From Symsagittifera roscoffensis (taxonomy: Eukaryota > Xenacoelomorpha > Acoela > Convolutidae), in NCBI RefSeq assembly GCF_963678635.1, contig NC_087070.1, forward strand, positions 38,454,600-38,518,599: DNA of 64,000 bases, written 5' to 3'. The notes under the pieces were generated by a model. That model made no database searches and was not told the DNA's origin. It saw only the letters and a list, made by a program, of their open reading frames with translations. The position numbers and the translations under genes are program-made. Below are positions 47,296 to 58,795 of the stretch, one piece after another. Within the stretch, counting starts at the first letter, position 1. Each line of letters opens with the position of its first letter.

Positions 47296-50204
47296 GCCTG
47301 TGGCACTGATTTTTCATTTTGGGACTTATTGATACGCACGGTTTTGTCTTGGAGCGCAACCGAGAAAAAAACTTGACAATTTGCTGAGTTAATTGGTGGA
47401 ATCCCTCATACTGAACGGACCGAATGCGCGAAAACAGAAATCATCCAATCAGATTTCAGTAATCTTAAATTTGGAAAGAAAGTAAACATTTCCAGGGATT
47501 GAATATTTGCCGAATATAAGAACGGCAGAAATATGCAAAACTTTCAAATTGTCACTGACCTCCACCGAATTGGAACAAATTTTATAATTCAAAAAGTGTT
47601 TCGTTAGTGAAGAAGCAAAATATTGCTGCATTTATTTCATTTTAATTGAAAGACAATTGATTCACTTTAAAATTGACTTGCGACTAATTTTGTTTTCGTT
47701 TTTTGCCCACAATTTCTTCTTCCATTCGGCCTTTCGCGCATGAGAATAGCCTCCGGCACAATGTATTGATTGCTAACATAGAATTGGCGTGGGAATAGGG
47801 AGTGAATTTGACCTGTTGCTCTGTGATTTGGACGCTGCTGCGTTTTTGTTTTGCTTTATGTTTGCTTTGCTGCTGCGTGTTAGCTTTGATTTATGTTTGC
47901 CTTGTTTATTTTCATTAACAATATTAATTTAACGATCTGAGGCAAAGTCTGTTACCGCAAATTTTAGAGATGCAGTTTTTTTGAAACTGAATTAGTCAGA
48001 CTGGACAGAAGAGAAAAAACGAGGATTATTTCATACACTGAATCAGTTGGTAAGAAGAAGACGTTTCCTACGAAACCTTTTCTGAAGCTTCGAAAATTAT
48101 TTCATATCTTGATTTGATTTGCTTAATGTGTGTATTAAGCAAAATGTTGCTGTTTATAGTTGATTCGTTTCAGACTGAAATAAATCTGTATCCGCATAAT
48201 TTCGGACAAAAAGTGGGCAGGTACTGTCTGGCCTTGAAGTTGAATCAAGTTCATCTAGCTCTGATTGATTCTTAAGCGTTGCGCTTGATACCTGCTTAAC
48301 CATTGCGCTTTATGTCAGCTAAAACATGGCATTAACTTTTCTGTCATTCATTTAAAATATAGGAAAACAGTCTGTTTTTTTGATTTTTTTGTCATAAAGG
48401 ATTCTCTTTGGTAAAACATACTTAAATTGCCTGTTTCTCATTGTAGCGCCCCAGCCTAACAATAAACAATTATAGCCATACTGTAAAAAAAATTGTATTA
48501 AGTGAGAGGGGGGCTATAATAAATTTCTTGAATCAGCAATAGCATTCTTTGATTTTGCTGTTTTAGCCCCGGATTAATGGTTCCTAAAACGGTTGGCGTC
48601 CCTCATGCTTGAAGGTCAAAAAGCTTGAAATTCATTTTTTTTTCTTACTTTCAGCCAATCAGAATTGAGTATTCAAAAATCTCAAAGTTAATCGCGAAAA
48701 TCTCATAGTAAGAAAATAAATCCAGGCCATTAAAATTAATACAGACCGATTAGAAAATGAGCAGATGAACTTTGAAGACTGATAAAATCTTATGATTTTG
48801 AACACATTAATCTTGATGATTATATGAACCGTAATGCGGTTGTAACCCGAAATTTGTAATATTTTTGATTATTATCCACTAAAATAAAACATTTTCTGTT
48901 AATATTGACTTCGATTTTGTGAGAAAGGTATTTAGCCAATAGGAACGCTTAGCAATTTCGATTGGTTGAAGTATTCCAAGAATTCGGTCCTTCAAGCATG
49001 AGGACCCTCCCCATCAAAAATGGCCATTTTCATTGATATCGCTGGTTGAACAAAAAAAAAAACATTCCCCAAGCGCGTCGTCTTAAACTTTTCTGAACAA
49101 ATAATGAACTCGAGGGCTATTCTCATGCGCGAAGAACCGAATGCGCGAAACAAAACTCGTGGGGAAAAGACCGAAAACAAGTTAGCCGAAAGTCAATTTT
49201 TAAAAAGAAGCAGTTGCCATTCAATTAAAATGAAATAATTGAAGCAATATTTTGCTTCTTTCATAACGAAACACTTGAAATAAAAAATTTGTTCCAATTC
49301 GGTGGCGGTCAGAGACAATTTGAAAGTTTTGCATATTTCTGCCGTTTTTACATTCGGCCAATATTCAATCCCTGGAAATGTTAATTTTCTTTCCAAATTT
49401 TAGATTACTGAAATCTGATTGCCTGATTTTTGTTTTCGCGCATTCGGTCCTTTGCGTATGAGGGGGAGGGTTCCCATGCTTGAAGGACCGAATGCTTGAA
49501 AAACTTCAACCAATCAAAATCGCTAGCGTTTCTATTGGCTAAATGCTTTTCTCACAAAATCGAAGTCAATATTAACAGAAAATGTTTGAAATCAGTGGAA
49601 AATAATCGAAAATATTACAAAATGCGGGTTACAACCGCAATACTATTCAAATAATCATAAGAAATTTTCAGTCTTGAAAACTGATCTGCTTTTTATCTAA
49701 TCGGTCAATATTAACACTAATGGCCTGGATTTATTTTCTTATTTTGAGATTTTCACGATTTACTTCGAGATTTTGAACACTCAATTCTGATTGGCTGAAA
49801 GTAAGCTAAAATTAACTTCAAGCATTTGTTCCTTCAAGTATCAGGGACGCCACCATTTTTGACTTTTCAAAATAACAGTATTCAAAATAACTTTCTGCAC
49901 TGTTGAACAACATTTTCTTTTCGGCACTGTTGAAGAAGATTTTCTTTTTCGGCACTGTTGTACTGCCCCCAAAAGCTAAATGATTGATTAATAATACAAT
50001 TTTTAATTTTGCGCTTTCTAATTTAATACATTTGATTCGATTATGTGAGCGTCGGCGAGTTATTAATAACGTCCAATGAAGTACTACCAGCTCCTTGAGT
50101 TTAAAATACACAAAACAGTCCAAAAGGAAGGAAAAGCTGATCCCCATTTTTTTGCCCAACCGAAAAAAAACCTCGATACTTCTTCACATCATAGATTATT
50201 CCAT
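47296..50204. repeat. Duplicated repeat block, unit 2
   Basis: Counterpart of 41117-44315. It includes the foldback 48597-49857, whose ends TGGCGTCCCTCATGCTTGAA and its reverse complement near 49853 are better preserved than in unit 1. No gene. Confidence 0.82.
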
Positions 50205-50400
50205 GCCTAAGTCTCAAACAGAGGCTACTAAGCTTTACCAACAAATCGACTCTGATACTTTTGCTCTTCAATGATTAATGATAGCCTTCACTATGAATTA
50301 CGAAAATGATGTTACACTGCCAGCGGGGCTCATAAAGGTATTCAGTCTATACTAGCTAAAACGTCATATTGAGGAGAGGTGGGAAGGGAAAAAAGTCTAC

Positions 50401-50565
50401 CAGAATGAAGGTGGCAACGCAGCTGCCGAGGGCAGACCAGAAGAACCTGTCCAGCACTCTTGGCATCTTCTCCGGGGGGTTGTTCTCCTCCAGCCAGCGT
50501 TTGAGGGACTCTTTGTCCCACGACATCTTGCCCCTGTTCAATCGGCTGTTGTAGATATTCTGCGT
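50401..50565 (-). CDS. PI3K p110 exon, hinge to catalytic helix
   Basis: 55 codons, phase 0. The acceptor is CCTTTTTAG|ACG and the donor CTG|GTAGAC. It reads from TQNIYNSRLNRGK through LKRWLEENNPPEKMPRVLDR to FFWSALGSCVATFIL. The family pattern here is L-x-x-W-L-x-x-x-N/S-P and then S-C-A-G-Y-C-V-A-T-F/Y-V-L, so SALGSCVATFIL is a variant with the CAGYC core changed. An alternative acceptor six bases in (ACGCAG|AAT) would remove two residues. Confidence 0.94.
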
Positions 50566-50590
50566 CTAAAAAGGGCTTTAAATTAACAAT

Positions 50591-53108
50591 ATTGCTCGTA
50601 TCAGGGCGAAGCCCTGAATGTTCCGACTGCCTTTTAATGTTTATGGAGCAGTAATAACATTAAAAATTTCAATGAAATAAAACAAAATGAAAGAAAAAAA
50701 TTCTAAATTTGAAATTTTTTATGAAAAACATCCCCCCACACGCCATATAAAGTACAAAAGTATAGATTTTGCTCCTTGTAACAAATCAATTATGGCAAAT
50801 AAGCTTCGTTCAACCAATTTGGAAAGATTTCTAAGACGGATTAAATCTCCGCTTACGCGTTTATAGCGCGAAATAAATCGCGCGTTAATTGTCCCAAATT
50901 GACAATCCATAAATTCCCATAACTTCACCAAAAATGATCATAGGTGAAATATATTTTCAAATTTAAGCTCAGGACAACTATTCATTTTGAATGATTTTTA
51001 AAAATTGCGTCAAAAATGGCTAGTTAAAAAGTCGAAATTTTTCTGAAGAAAAAAAAACCCACCCGAGCACAAATATTCCGTTACTTTCGTATCGAAAGTC
51101 GGATCAAAAACACAAACACACAAAGAGTTTCAGGCCAACAAAATGGAAACTAAAGACAGCATTAAGTCCGAGATAATGAGAACGCTGCGTTGATATGTAT
51201 CTAACTTACGGTTATGGTTCTTAGCTTTTAAAAAATATACAAGACTGCTCGTATCAGGGCGAAGCCCTGAATGTTCCGACTGCTTTTTGAGGTTTATGGA
51301 GCAGTAATAACATTTAAAAATTAAATGAAGTAGAACAAAATGAAAAAAAAAAATTTTCTAAAATTTGAAATTTTTTATGAAAATCATCTCCCCACACGCC
51401 ATATAAAGTACAAAAGGATAGATTTCGCTCCTTGGAACAAATCAATTATGGCAAATCAGCTTCTTTCAACCAATTTGGAACAATTTCTAAGACGGATTAA
51501 CTCTCCGCTTACGCGTTAATAGCGCGAAATATATCGCGCGTTAATTGTCCCAAATTGGCCCAAAACGGCAATCTTTAAACCCCCGTAATTTTACGAAAAA
51601 TGATCACAGGTAAAATATCTTTTCAAATTTAAGCTCAGGACAACAATACCTTTTGAATGATATAAAAAAGTCCGTCAAAAATGGCTAGTTAAAAAGTCGA
51701 AATTTGTCTGAAGAAAAAAAAACCCACCCCGAGCACAAATATTCCGTTACTTTCGTATCGAAAGTCGGAACAAAAACACAAACACACAAAGAGTTTCAGG
51801 CCAACAAAATGGAAACTAAAGACAGCATTAAGTCCGAGATAATGAGAACGCTGCGTTGATATGTATCTAACTTACGGTTATGGTTCTTAGCTTTTAAAAA
51901 ATATACAAGACTGCTCGTATCAGGGCGAAGCCCTGAATGTTCCGACTGCTTTTTGAGGTTTATGGAGCAGTAATAACATTTAAAAATTAAATGAAGTAGA
52001 ACAAAATGAAAAAAAAAAAATTTCTAAAATTTGAAATTTTTTATGAAAATCATCTCCCCACACGCCATATAAAGTACAAAAGGATAGATTTCGCTCCTTG
52101 GAACAAATCAATTATGGCAAATCAGTTTCTTTCAACCAATTTGGAACAATTTCTAAGACGGATTAACTCTCCGCTTACGCGTTAATAGCGCGAAATATAT
52201 CGCGCGTTAATTGTCCCAAATTGGCCCAAAACGGCAATCTTTAAACCCCGTAATTTTACGAAAAATGATCACAGGTAAAATATCTTTTCAAATTTAAGCT
52301 CAGGACAACAATACCTTTTGAATGATATAAAAAAGTCCGTCAAAAATGGCTAGTTAAAAAGTCGAAATTTGTCTGAAGAAAAAAAAACCCACCCCGAGCA
52401 CAAATATTCCGTTACTTTCGTATCGAAAGTCGGAACAAAAACACAAACACACAAAGAGTTTCAGGCCAACAAAATGGAAACTAAAGACAGCATTAAGTCC
52501 GAGATAATGAGAACGCTGCGTTGATATGTATCTAACTTACGGTTATGGTTCTTAGCTTTTAAAAAATATACAAGACTGCTCGTATCAGGGCGAAGCCCTG
52601 AATGTTCCGACTGCTTTTTGAGGTTTATGGAGCAGTAATAACATTTAAAAATTAAATGAAGTAGAACAAAATGAAAAAAAAAAAAAATTTCTAAAATTTG
52701 AAATTTTTTATGAAAATCATCTCCCCACACGCCATATAAAGTACAAAAGGATAGATTTCGCTCCTTGGAACAAATCAATTATGGCAAATCAGTTTCTTTC
52801 AACCAATTTGGAACAATTTCTAAGACGGATTAACTCTCCGCTTACGCGTTAATAGCGCGAAATATATCGCGCGTTAATTGTCCCAAATTGGCCCAAAACG
52901 GCAATCTTTAAACCCCCGTAATTTTACGAAAAATGATCACAGGTAAAATATCTTTTCAAATTTAAGCTCAGGACAACAATACCTTTTGAATGATATAAAA
53001 AAGTCCGTCAAAAATGGCTAGTTAAAAAGTCGCAGTTTGTCTGAAGAAAAAAAAACCCACCCCGAGCACAAATATTCCGTCACTTTCGTATCGAAAGTCG
53101 GAACAATA
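50591..53108. repeat. Tandem array of a hairpin-ended repeat, 4 units of about 660 bp
   Basis: Units start CTGCTCGTATCAGGGCG (the first with ATTGCTCG) at 50591, 51245, 51909 and 52574. Units two to four are nearly identical; the first is more diverged. Each unit has the start hairpin TCAGGGC-GAA-GCCCTGA, a centre with GCGCGAAATATATCGCGC, an end hairpin ACTTTCG-TAT-CGAAAGT and a linker of about 130 bp. The last unit lacks the linker. The array lies in a PI3K intron. No coding frame. Confidence 0.92.
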
Positions 53109-54477
53109 ACACCATCTCCTTTGCGATCAGATAAAATCTTCAAAGCAAACGTCAATCAAAAACCAAAATAACAGGCAACTTTGAAAAAAAATTCGTGTAA
53201 ATCAATTATTTTTATATTATTCGATATATAATTTTATGTAAGTGAATGGGGTGGTTTTTTAATCAACTGATCTTCTGAATGAAAGTTGTCGCGAGTATCG
53301 AACCTAGAAACTACGTTTTTAAAGCGGGTGCGTACGAAATATGCTTATTGCTCTTTGAGCCTACGTAAACTTGAGCCTCCTTCAATTTTCCAAGACTTTA
53401 TCTATGATGCTGATAACGTGACACAAATTGAAATCTTGCACACAAAATTGTTCCAAATTGAAGTCAGCGAAACGAAATTGCATCAATATTTCCTAAAAAA
53501 TAATCACATATTAACTCCAATATTTGATAGAATTATCAAAATAATTTATCAAAAAAATTACCAAAAAACAAGTGAACACAATTAAAGGAAGCAGGAACCA
53601 TCAGGACTTGCCCTGAAATATGAGTATTCTTTTTTACCAATTAAAAGATTGTGGTGCCCTAAGCTCAAATTGAACAAAACTCGCCTTTGATCATTTTTTG
53701 TTATTGGTGTTAAAAATTGGGACAATTAACGCGCAATATTTTTGTACTTTTAACGCTAAAGCGGCGATTCAATCTGGCTCAAAAATCTTTCCAAAATGAT
53801 TTGATGCAAGCAATTTAGACTCACTTATACGTTTCGGGGTTAATAAGTTCTCTTTGTACTTAACATAGCGTTTGGAAGGAACATTTTAATTGTTTTTGAA
53901 GAGTGGTTATCAAAGCTTGGAAAAGAACCTGGAGGCTGGATCTAAAAAAACGTAGCCGATCGTCCTACTGCTTTCCTTCTAACAAAAACTAGGCTTAGCA
54001 GAGGAGCTGTGGCTCCCTAATATCGCACAGAGGCGAAGTGGAGCTTCGCACAACCTGTGATACATCCCAAACATAAAAAGTCGAAAACAAATTTAAATAA
54101 AAATTGAAAAAATACTAGGCATTTCAAAATTACCTATGTCTCGATAGAAATTCATTCTAGACCTACATGCCAGCTATTTGAATATTACACTAGCAACGGA
54201 GCAAAAAATATGAAGAGAAAACAAAACTGACGATGAAAATTGCTTAAAACAAGAATAAACAGTGATTCAGCACTTAAGCCAAAAATCTATGAGCAGACAC
54301 TAGTTGCACCATAAAAATTGTATGATAAAACTTTCAAAATACTTCAAACCCCCCCTGAACTATAATGAACAACACTTGCACTTGCAACTTCAATCAAAAT
54401 TGCTCAAATTAGGGTCCGACAATTCATTTTTACCAAAACAAAGTTTTCAATTCCATACATACTGAAAAAAAACAAGG
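53109..54477. other. PI3K intron; old hairpin-repeat fragment, no gene
   Basis: 53580-53830 is a reversed, diverged copy of the array repeat (CAGGAACCATCAGGACTTG, then AATTAACGCGCAAT). A 99-codon frame at 53286-53585 is unrecognised and ends in a low-complexity Lys/Ile/Asn stretch; I do not support it as a gene. Confidence 0.5.
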
Positions 54478-54548
54478 TCCGACCGGGGCTCGAAACACAG
54501 AGCTTAGGGTGCAAAGGCAACTGCATTACCACTGGGCCAGGTGGAAAA
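54478..54548 (-). repeat. tRNA-like sequence, probably SINE-derived
   Basis: On the minus strand it reads CTGGCCCAGTGGTAATGC (A box) and, 40 bases on, GTGTTTCGAGCCCCGG (B-box-like). The T-stem pairs poorly and the acceptor ends do not match, so it is a degenerate tRNA-like sequence rather than a functional tRNA. Confidence 0.55.
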
Positions 54549-55861
54549 GAACCTGACAGATGTTAAGAGAAGAAAAGAAGTGAATAAAGAAGAGAGAAAT
54601 TGTACGAAAAATTGTTTACGGGAAAAAGTCTAGAACCCGAAATTCTAGAAGTTTAAGAACCCGAAATTCACAAAAAAGCTACCAAAAAAGACATTAACCT
54701 CAGCCGCAGCGTTAGAATTGTCAGTAAATTTGAATACATGAAATTAATTGAAGGCGGGAAATTGCTAGGACCGGTACAATAGGACTGTTACAAAACACCA
54801 CGAAGCTAAACACGTGTGCATTTGCACAGGGGCCTAGGAAATTAGACGATAAGCAAATTAGACGGATACAACAAAAACGAAATTAGACGGATTTTTTTTA
54901 CAGATCTGGCATTTTAGACAAAAAAGCTATGAAAAAGAAAAGGCCAACAAAATTTTTTCTTAAGACTCAAGTTTCACAAATACAAAAAGAACATAGAATG
55001 TCAATACCTATCAAAACAATTAGTTTAAATGAACAAAAAATGTCAAATCCGAATATTACAAGAGAGTTTTGATTTAAATAAATTATGCGTGATTGACTTG
55101 TAAAATTTTTGGCTACCGAAATTTAACTGTTGTCTACAAACAATTATATTTTTCTCGCGCAATTTGTCTGCGAACAATTTTAATCTCTCTCACTTTCGTC
55201 TATTTTCTCACAATTGCAGTTTTGCAAAATCGTCTATATTCCTTTTAAGTACCTCCGTCTAATTTGCTTGTCGTCTAATTTCTCAAACCCCATTTGCACA
55301 TATTGGAGCATAAGTACAGCAACGACTCTGAGGTCATCGTGCTATTATGCTTAAGATGTGCCGACCAAATTACGATACATCTAAGTCACGATTGCTGAAT
55401 TGAAAGGAAAACTAGCCAGAATACGATATCTACCCAAAGCTAAATATTGAGCACAACTTGAGCACCAAAGCACAACTTGAGCACCTGGACGATTGAGTAG
55501 TTATTTGACAAATATCTTTTGATGAATTTTACTCTAAAACAAGATAAACTAATCAATAACATTATTGAACAATTCGAATCAAAACGGTTAAAAGAGTTTA
55601 TTCGTTTGTGCAAACTCTCATTTAGAAACGAGTGCTTAAAATCTGGATCCAAATTGATGACAACTTGGACAGAACCTGTTTCTCAGCGAGCTAAAACTTT
55701 TTAAAAGATTTACTCTAGTACCCCAACGAAGGTGATAAATATGAACTTAGTTCTTTCATTAGAACGCCACTGCGTAGTCGGAAGCTTTAATTGATTAACT
55801 AAGCCCCTTTCTCGCACGAGAGGCTGGAAAGCAACACTTGAAGAGTGGACAAGTGACTAAC
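54549..55861. other. PI3K intron, no gene seen
   Basis: AT-rich. A local AAATTAGACGGA word repeats several times at 54840-54900 and again, inverted, near 55190-55280 (GTCTAATTT), suggesting a small foldback. A 61-codon frame at 55519-55704 is unrecognised. Confidence 0.45.
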
Positions 55862-55978
55862 TTTGCAGAGGGTCACTGCGTCTTGGACCACTTCTATGGC
55901 CCCTGTGTTCTGACTGGAGGCCACACATCCATACTTCCTCAGAATGATATGCTTCGTCATGGGGTGTTCCTTCCAAAT
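55862..55978 (-). CDS. PI3K p110 exon, N-lobe to hinge
   Basis: 39 codons, phase 0. The acceptor is TGTTGTTAG|ATT and the donor AAA|GTTAGT. It reads IWKEHPMTKHIILRKYGCVA and continues SSQNTGAIEVVQDAVTLCK. The family has N-I/L-W-x-x-x-x-L-D-L-x-M-x-P-Y-G-C-x-x-x-G-x-x-x-G-x-I-E-V/I-V here. The usual Leu-Asp-Leu-Arg-Met is replaced by a Lys/Ile-rich variant, but Y-G-C and G-A-I-E-V-V fix the assignment. Joined to the previous exon it gives QLMLN-IWKEH, matching the family run. Confidence 0.94.
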
Positions 55979-56349
55979 CTAACAACACACAGCACGCTTA
56001 GAGACCCTTTTTTGTATGTCCAATAAAAAATTTGTATTGTTTTTGCATAACGCCATTTTATTTTTTATACTTCACGTACTATAGTAAGTATAATCCACTA
56101 AGTAAAATCAAGGAAAAACGAACACATCGACAGACCATGTTTCACTGACTAAATATTAAAATATTTCAACCCAAACCTCTTTCAAAAATAATTATGACTA
56201 CCAAGCGTTTTCCTCCGTAACAGAAATCAAAGAAACTCACCCTTAGATGCATCAAAGATTAAATTTAAAATTGTGAACAAACTCTCTAGACCTAAAATTT
56301 TTCTTAGAAAAAAAAAACGGAAAAATTATATCCAGGGCTGATGACTCAC

Positions 56350-56534
56350 ATTCAGCATTAGCTGGAACATTTGCATGACGAGGACATCCTGTCTGAGGTC
56401 ATCGCCTGCTTTGTAAATCATTTCACACACTTTCTCTTTCGCCTCTTCCTTCTTCTCCTCGCGAGATGAAAATCTCGCCTCTGATTGGCTTGAAACATCA
56501 TTCGCCGGCAATCGCAGATCTTTCACACTCGAGC
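56350..56534 (-). CDS. PI3K p110 exon, N-lobe helix with DDLRQD
   Basis: 185 bases: two bases completing a Gly codon, then 61 codons ending phase 0 at the donor AAT|GTGAGT. The acceptor GGCTCTAG|GC follows a short pyrimidine tract and fits the phase of the upstream exon. The first 35 residues are a charged linker (SSREEKKEEAKEK). Then comes MIYKAGDDLRQDVLVMQMFQ, the family hallmark (I-F-K-x-G-D-D-L-R-Q-D-M-L-x-L-Q), with Met to Val after RQD. The linker is longer than in the p110 proteins I know. Confidence 0.9.
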
Positions 56535-56574
56535 CTAGAGCCAAATTTATCATTTTTACACCCCCGGTCCTGTT

Positions 56575-56660
56575 CAATGCAGGACCAACTGTTGGGACGG
56601 GGGGATGTCATCCATTTCCAGTTCCTTCTTGAGGAGGCGGAAGACACTGGGACCTCCGCA
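56575..56660 (-). other. GC-rich coding-like stretch of unclear role
   Basis: Between two PI3K exons there is a GC-rich run whose minus-strand frame reads VFRLLKKELEMDDIPPSQQL and then a stop four codons later. It looks like coding sequence by composition, but I find no pair of splice sites in phase with both neighbours. It could be a skipped exon, a decayed one, or chance. Confidence 0.3.
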
Positions 56661-56662
56661 TA

Positions 56663-57409
56663 GTAGCAATAAGTAAAAGTCACACCAGATTGGAATTTTT
56701 GCATCATTAGGGGTTATGTATAATTAGCTGGCAGATGTGTGGGGGGGGGGGGCTATTCTGGGAAACTGCGTAATGAACCATAGAGCTACGAAAGCGTTCC
56801 CACAAAGACCTTAAAATGCGCCGTGGAACTAAATCTACAGGACAAAATCCCCCTAGGACCAAATGCCTTTAGGACAAAACCCCCTGGTTTTCAGTTTAAA
56901 ACCCTAGACTCCTTAAAAAATCAGTTCTTCAATGGCGATTTTTGAAAGCACCAATACACATACGGATCGTCCGCAACTTCAAAACATGATGATATGCAAT
57001 ATGCCCAATTTCAATCAATTGTTTTGTTCAAAAAAGCAATCTAAAGTTCTGTCTGAGATATGCCTCTTATTTTTTAACTTGAGCCGTAGCGGGCAATATG
57101 CCAACAGAATATTGAGCAGCGACGAGGCCTCAAATGTATCTTTTATCGGCAGTTTTCTCTAACCACTTTTTACATAGCTTCATAAAACAATGCAGATTAA
57201 TAGTAGGAACTTAAATTGTCTTTTGAGCTTTACAATTAGTTCAGAATATGGAAAGATCTTGTTGACTACCCCCCCTTGGTACCTAGTAACAAATTCTCAC
57301 CCCTATTATGGATTATTTCAACAGTTAAGCATATGTGAATTTTGTGCTTGGTAACGAATCCCCCATTGTAAAAGAGGAAATAGGAAGTAAGATCCCAGAA
57401 TAGTTTCAC
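56663..57409. other. PI3K intron, no gene seen
   Basis: Contains a 10-base G run at about 56742 and GAC-AAA-CCCC words at 56840-56890. A 76-codon frame at 56932-57162 is unrecognised. Confidence 0.5.
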
Positions 57410-57578
57410 CTCTTTTCTCTGTTGTCCCATTTGTCGAGTCTGTGCTGCCTTCCCTCTGCAGTCCACTTGACCTTTGACCTCCTCCTTCACCTCTACCCTG
57501 CTCCACCCACACTACTGTGAAGCTGTCCTCTATGAAGCCCACGGGGTCAATCAGCACAGTCTTTTCAAAATCACTCAC
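57410..57578 (-). CDS. PI3K p110 exon, N-lobe strand region and linker
   Basis: 169 bases: 56 codons plus one base. The acceptor is TTCTTTGACAG|GTG, which is strong; the donor is AGAG|GTGAAA. It reads VSDFEKTVLIDPVGFIEDSF then TVVWVEQG and a Gly/Ser/Thr-rich linker. In p110 proteins the matching N-lobe segment runs C-x-F/V-M-x-S-K-x-K-P-L-W-L. The Trp aligns, but the Lys-Lys-Pro is Phe-Thr-Val here. An earlier donor (CAGG|GTAGAG) would leave out most of the linker in the same phase. Confidence 0.72.
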
Positions 57579-58679
57579 CTGTCAAAGAAGAAAGAAAAAC
57601 AGTTCATCTAACATTTAGAATTAGATTGCAATTTATAGTAAACATCAAAAATTTCATTGAACTCAGGGAAACCAGAAAAAATAAAAATTCATCATTTTAA
57701 AGCTCTTCGGATTTCGAAAATCTATCTGTTTTCAAAATTCTTTTGCTAGCAGAAAGTATTCAAAAAATATACTAGACGCTGGTGGAAAGGAATCATTAAG
57801 TAATGAAAATCATTTTTCTGGGTAAGAAGTGATCAACAAAAGTAACATCTTATATTATCAACATTTTTGAAACAAATTTGATCATTAAATTAAATAGATA
57901 AAACCAATTAAATTAAATCTCCGCTCTTCCGTTAATAGCACGAAAAATCGCTCGTTAATTGTCCCGAATATGCAATCTTTAAAACCTAACTTTTCAAAAC
58001 ACGATCAGTTTAAATATTTTAAAAATCTAAAAAAAACGAGCAAAATTATTCCTTCACTTTCTTCAAAAGTACAAATATTCCGCCAATTTCTTAAAACTGC
58101 TAGTTGAAGTCGAAATGTGTCTGGAGAAAAACTTTTCCGGGCACAAATATTCGGTCGGTCATTTTCTTCAAAAATCGGAACAATGACTAGCCTGAAATCA
58201 AACAGGAACGCATAAATCCGATGCTTACGGCTGCTGTAAGAACGCAAAAAAATCACGTTGTCGCGAACAAAGCCCCTGAGCATAAATATTCCGTCCCTTT
58301 CTTCGAAAGCTCGAACAACAATGCTGATGACAAAAACTAATAGTTCCATGCTAGAAAACTGTAACACTAAAATATTGGATTACTAAAATACCGTAACAGA
58401 AGCAAACATTGGTTTTTATTTCAGCTGGAAACTTAGACCTCCCAAGAAGCAAAATTCTAACAAAAAAAATTTTAAAAAAGGTTTAATTTAAAAAACAGCG
58501 GTAATTTACGTTAGGTTTTATCTAAAAATTATCTTAAGAAAAATATGATTTTCTTTTAATAACAGCGGCAATTTCCGTTAGGTTTCATCTACATCAAAGC
58601 CCAAAAACAACCCTAAACTATTCAATTTCTGCGCAAAACTTCTATATCATTTTTATCGAAAGCTTTCACTCAATAATTA
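57579..58679. other. Intron or upstream sequence with old hairpin-repeat copies
   Basis: 57880-58340 holds reduced, diverged copies of the array repeat (TTAATAGCACGAAAAATCGC, GCACAAATATTCCG repeated with CTTTCTTCGAAAG-type hairpins). No gene. Confidence 0.55.
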
Positions 58680-58795
58680 CACAGAGGCGCAGCTGCGCTT
58701 CGCAAACACTTTCGAGATCACGAACAAAAAGCAGCTCTATCAAGATAAATAAGAAAAAGTAGAAATACTCCTCGAATAAGCAAAAACTCGGCTTT

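Noticed and set aside
42855-49500. Repeated 60-90-codon frames such as those at 42855-43124, 45216-45470 and 49193-49396
   Set aside because: They recur because the DNA modules recur. They lie in arms of foldback repeats and resemble no protein, and the two arms would read as sense and antisense of each other.
50591-53108. A CRISPR-like or centromeric satellite array
   Set aside because: Units are about 660 bp with only four copies, dispersed solo copies exist elsewhere, and there is no spacer structure.
53286-53585. A 99-codon host gene
   Set aside because: No motif, a low-complexity Ile/Lys/Asn end, no conserved neighbours, and it lies within a PI3K intron.
54478-54548. A tRNA gene on the minus strand
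   Set aside because: A- and B-box-like words are present, but the T-arm and acceptor stem do not fold properly.
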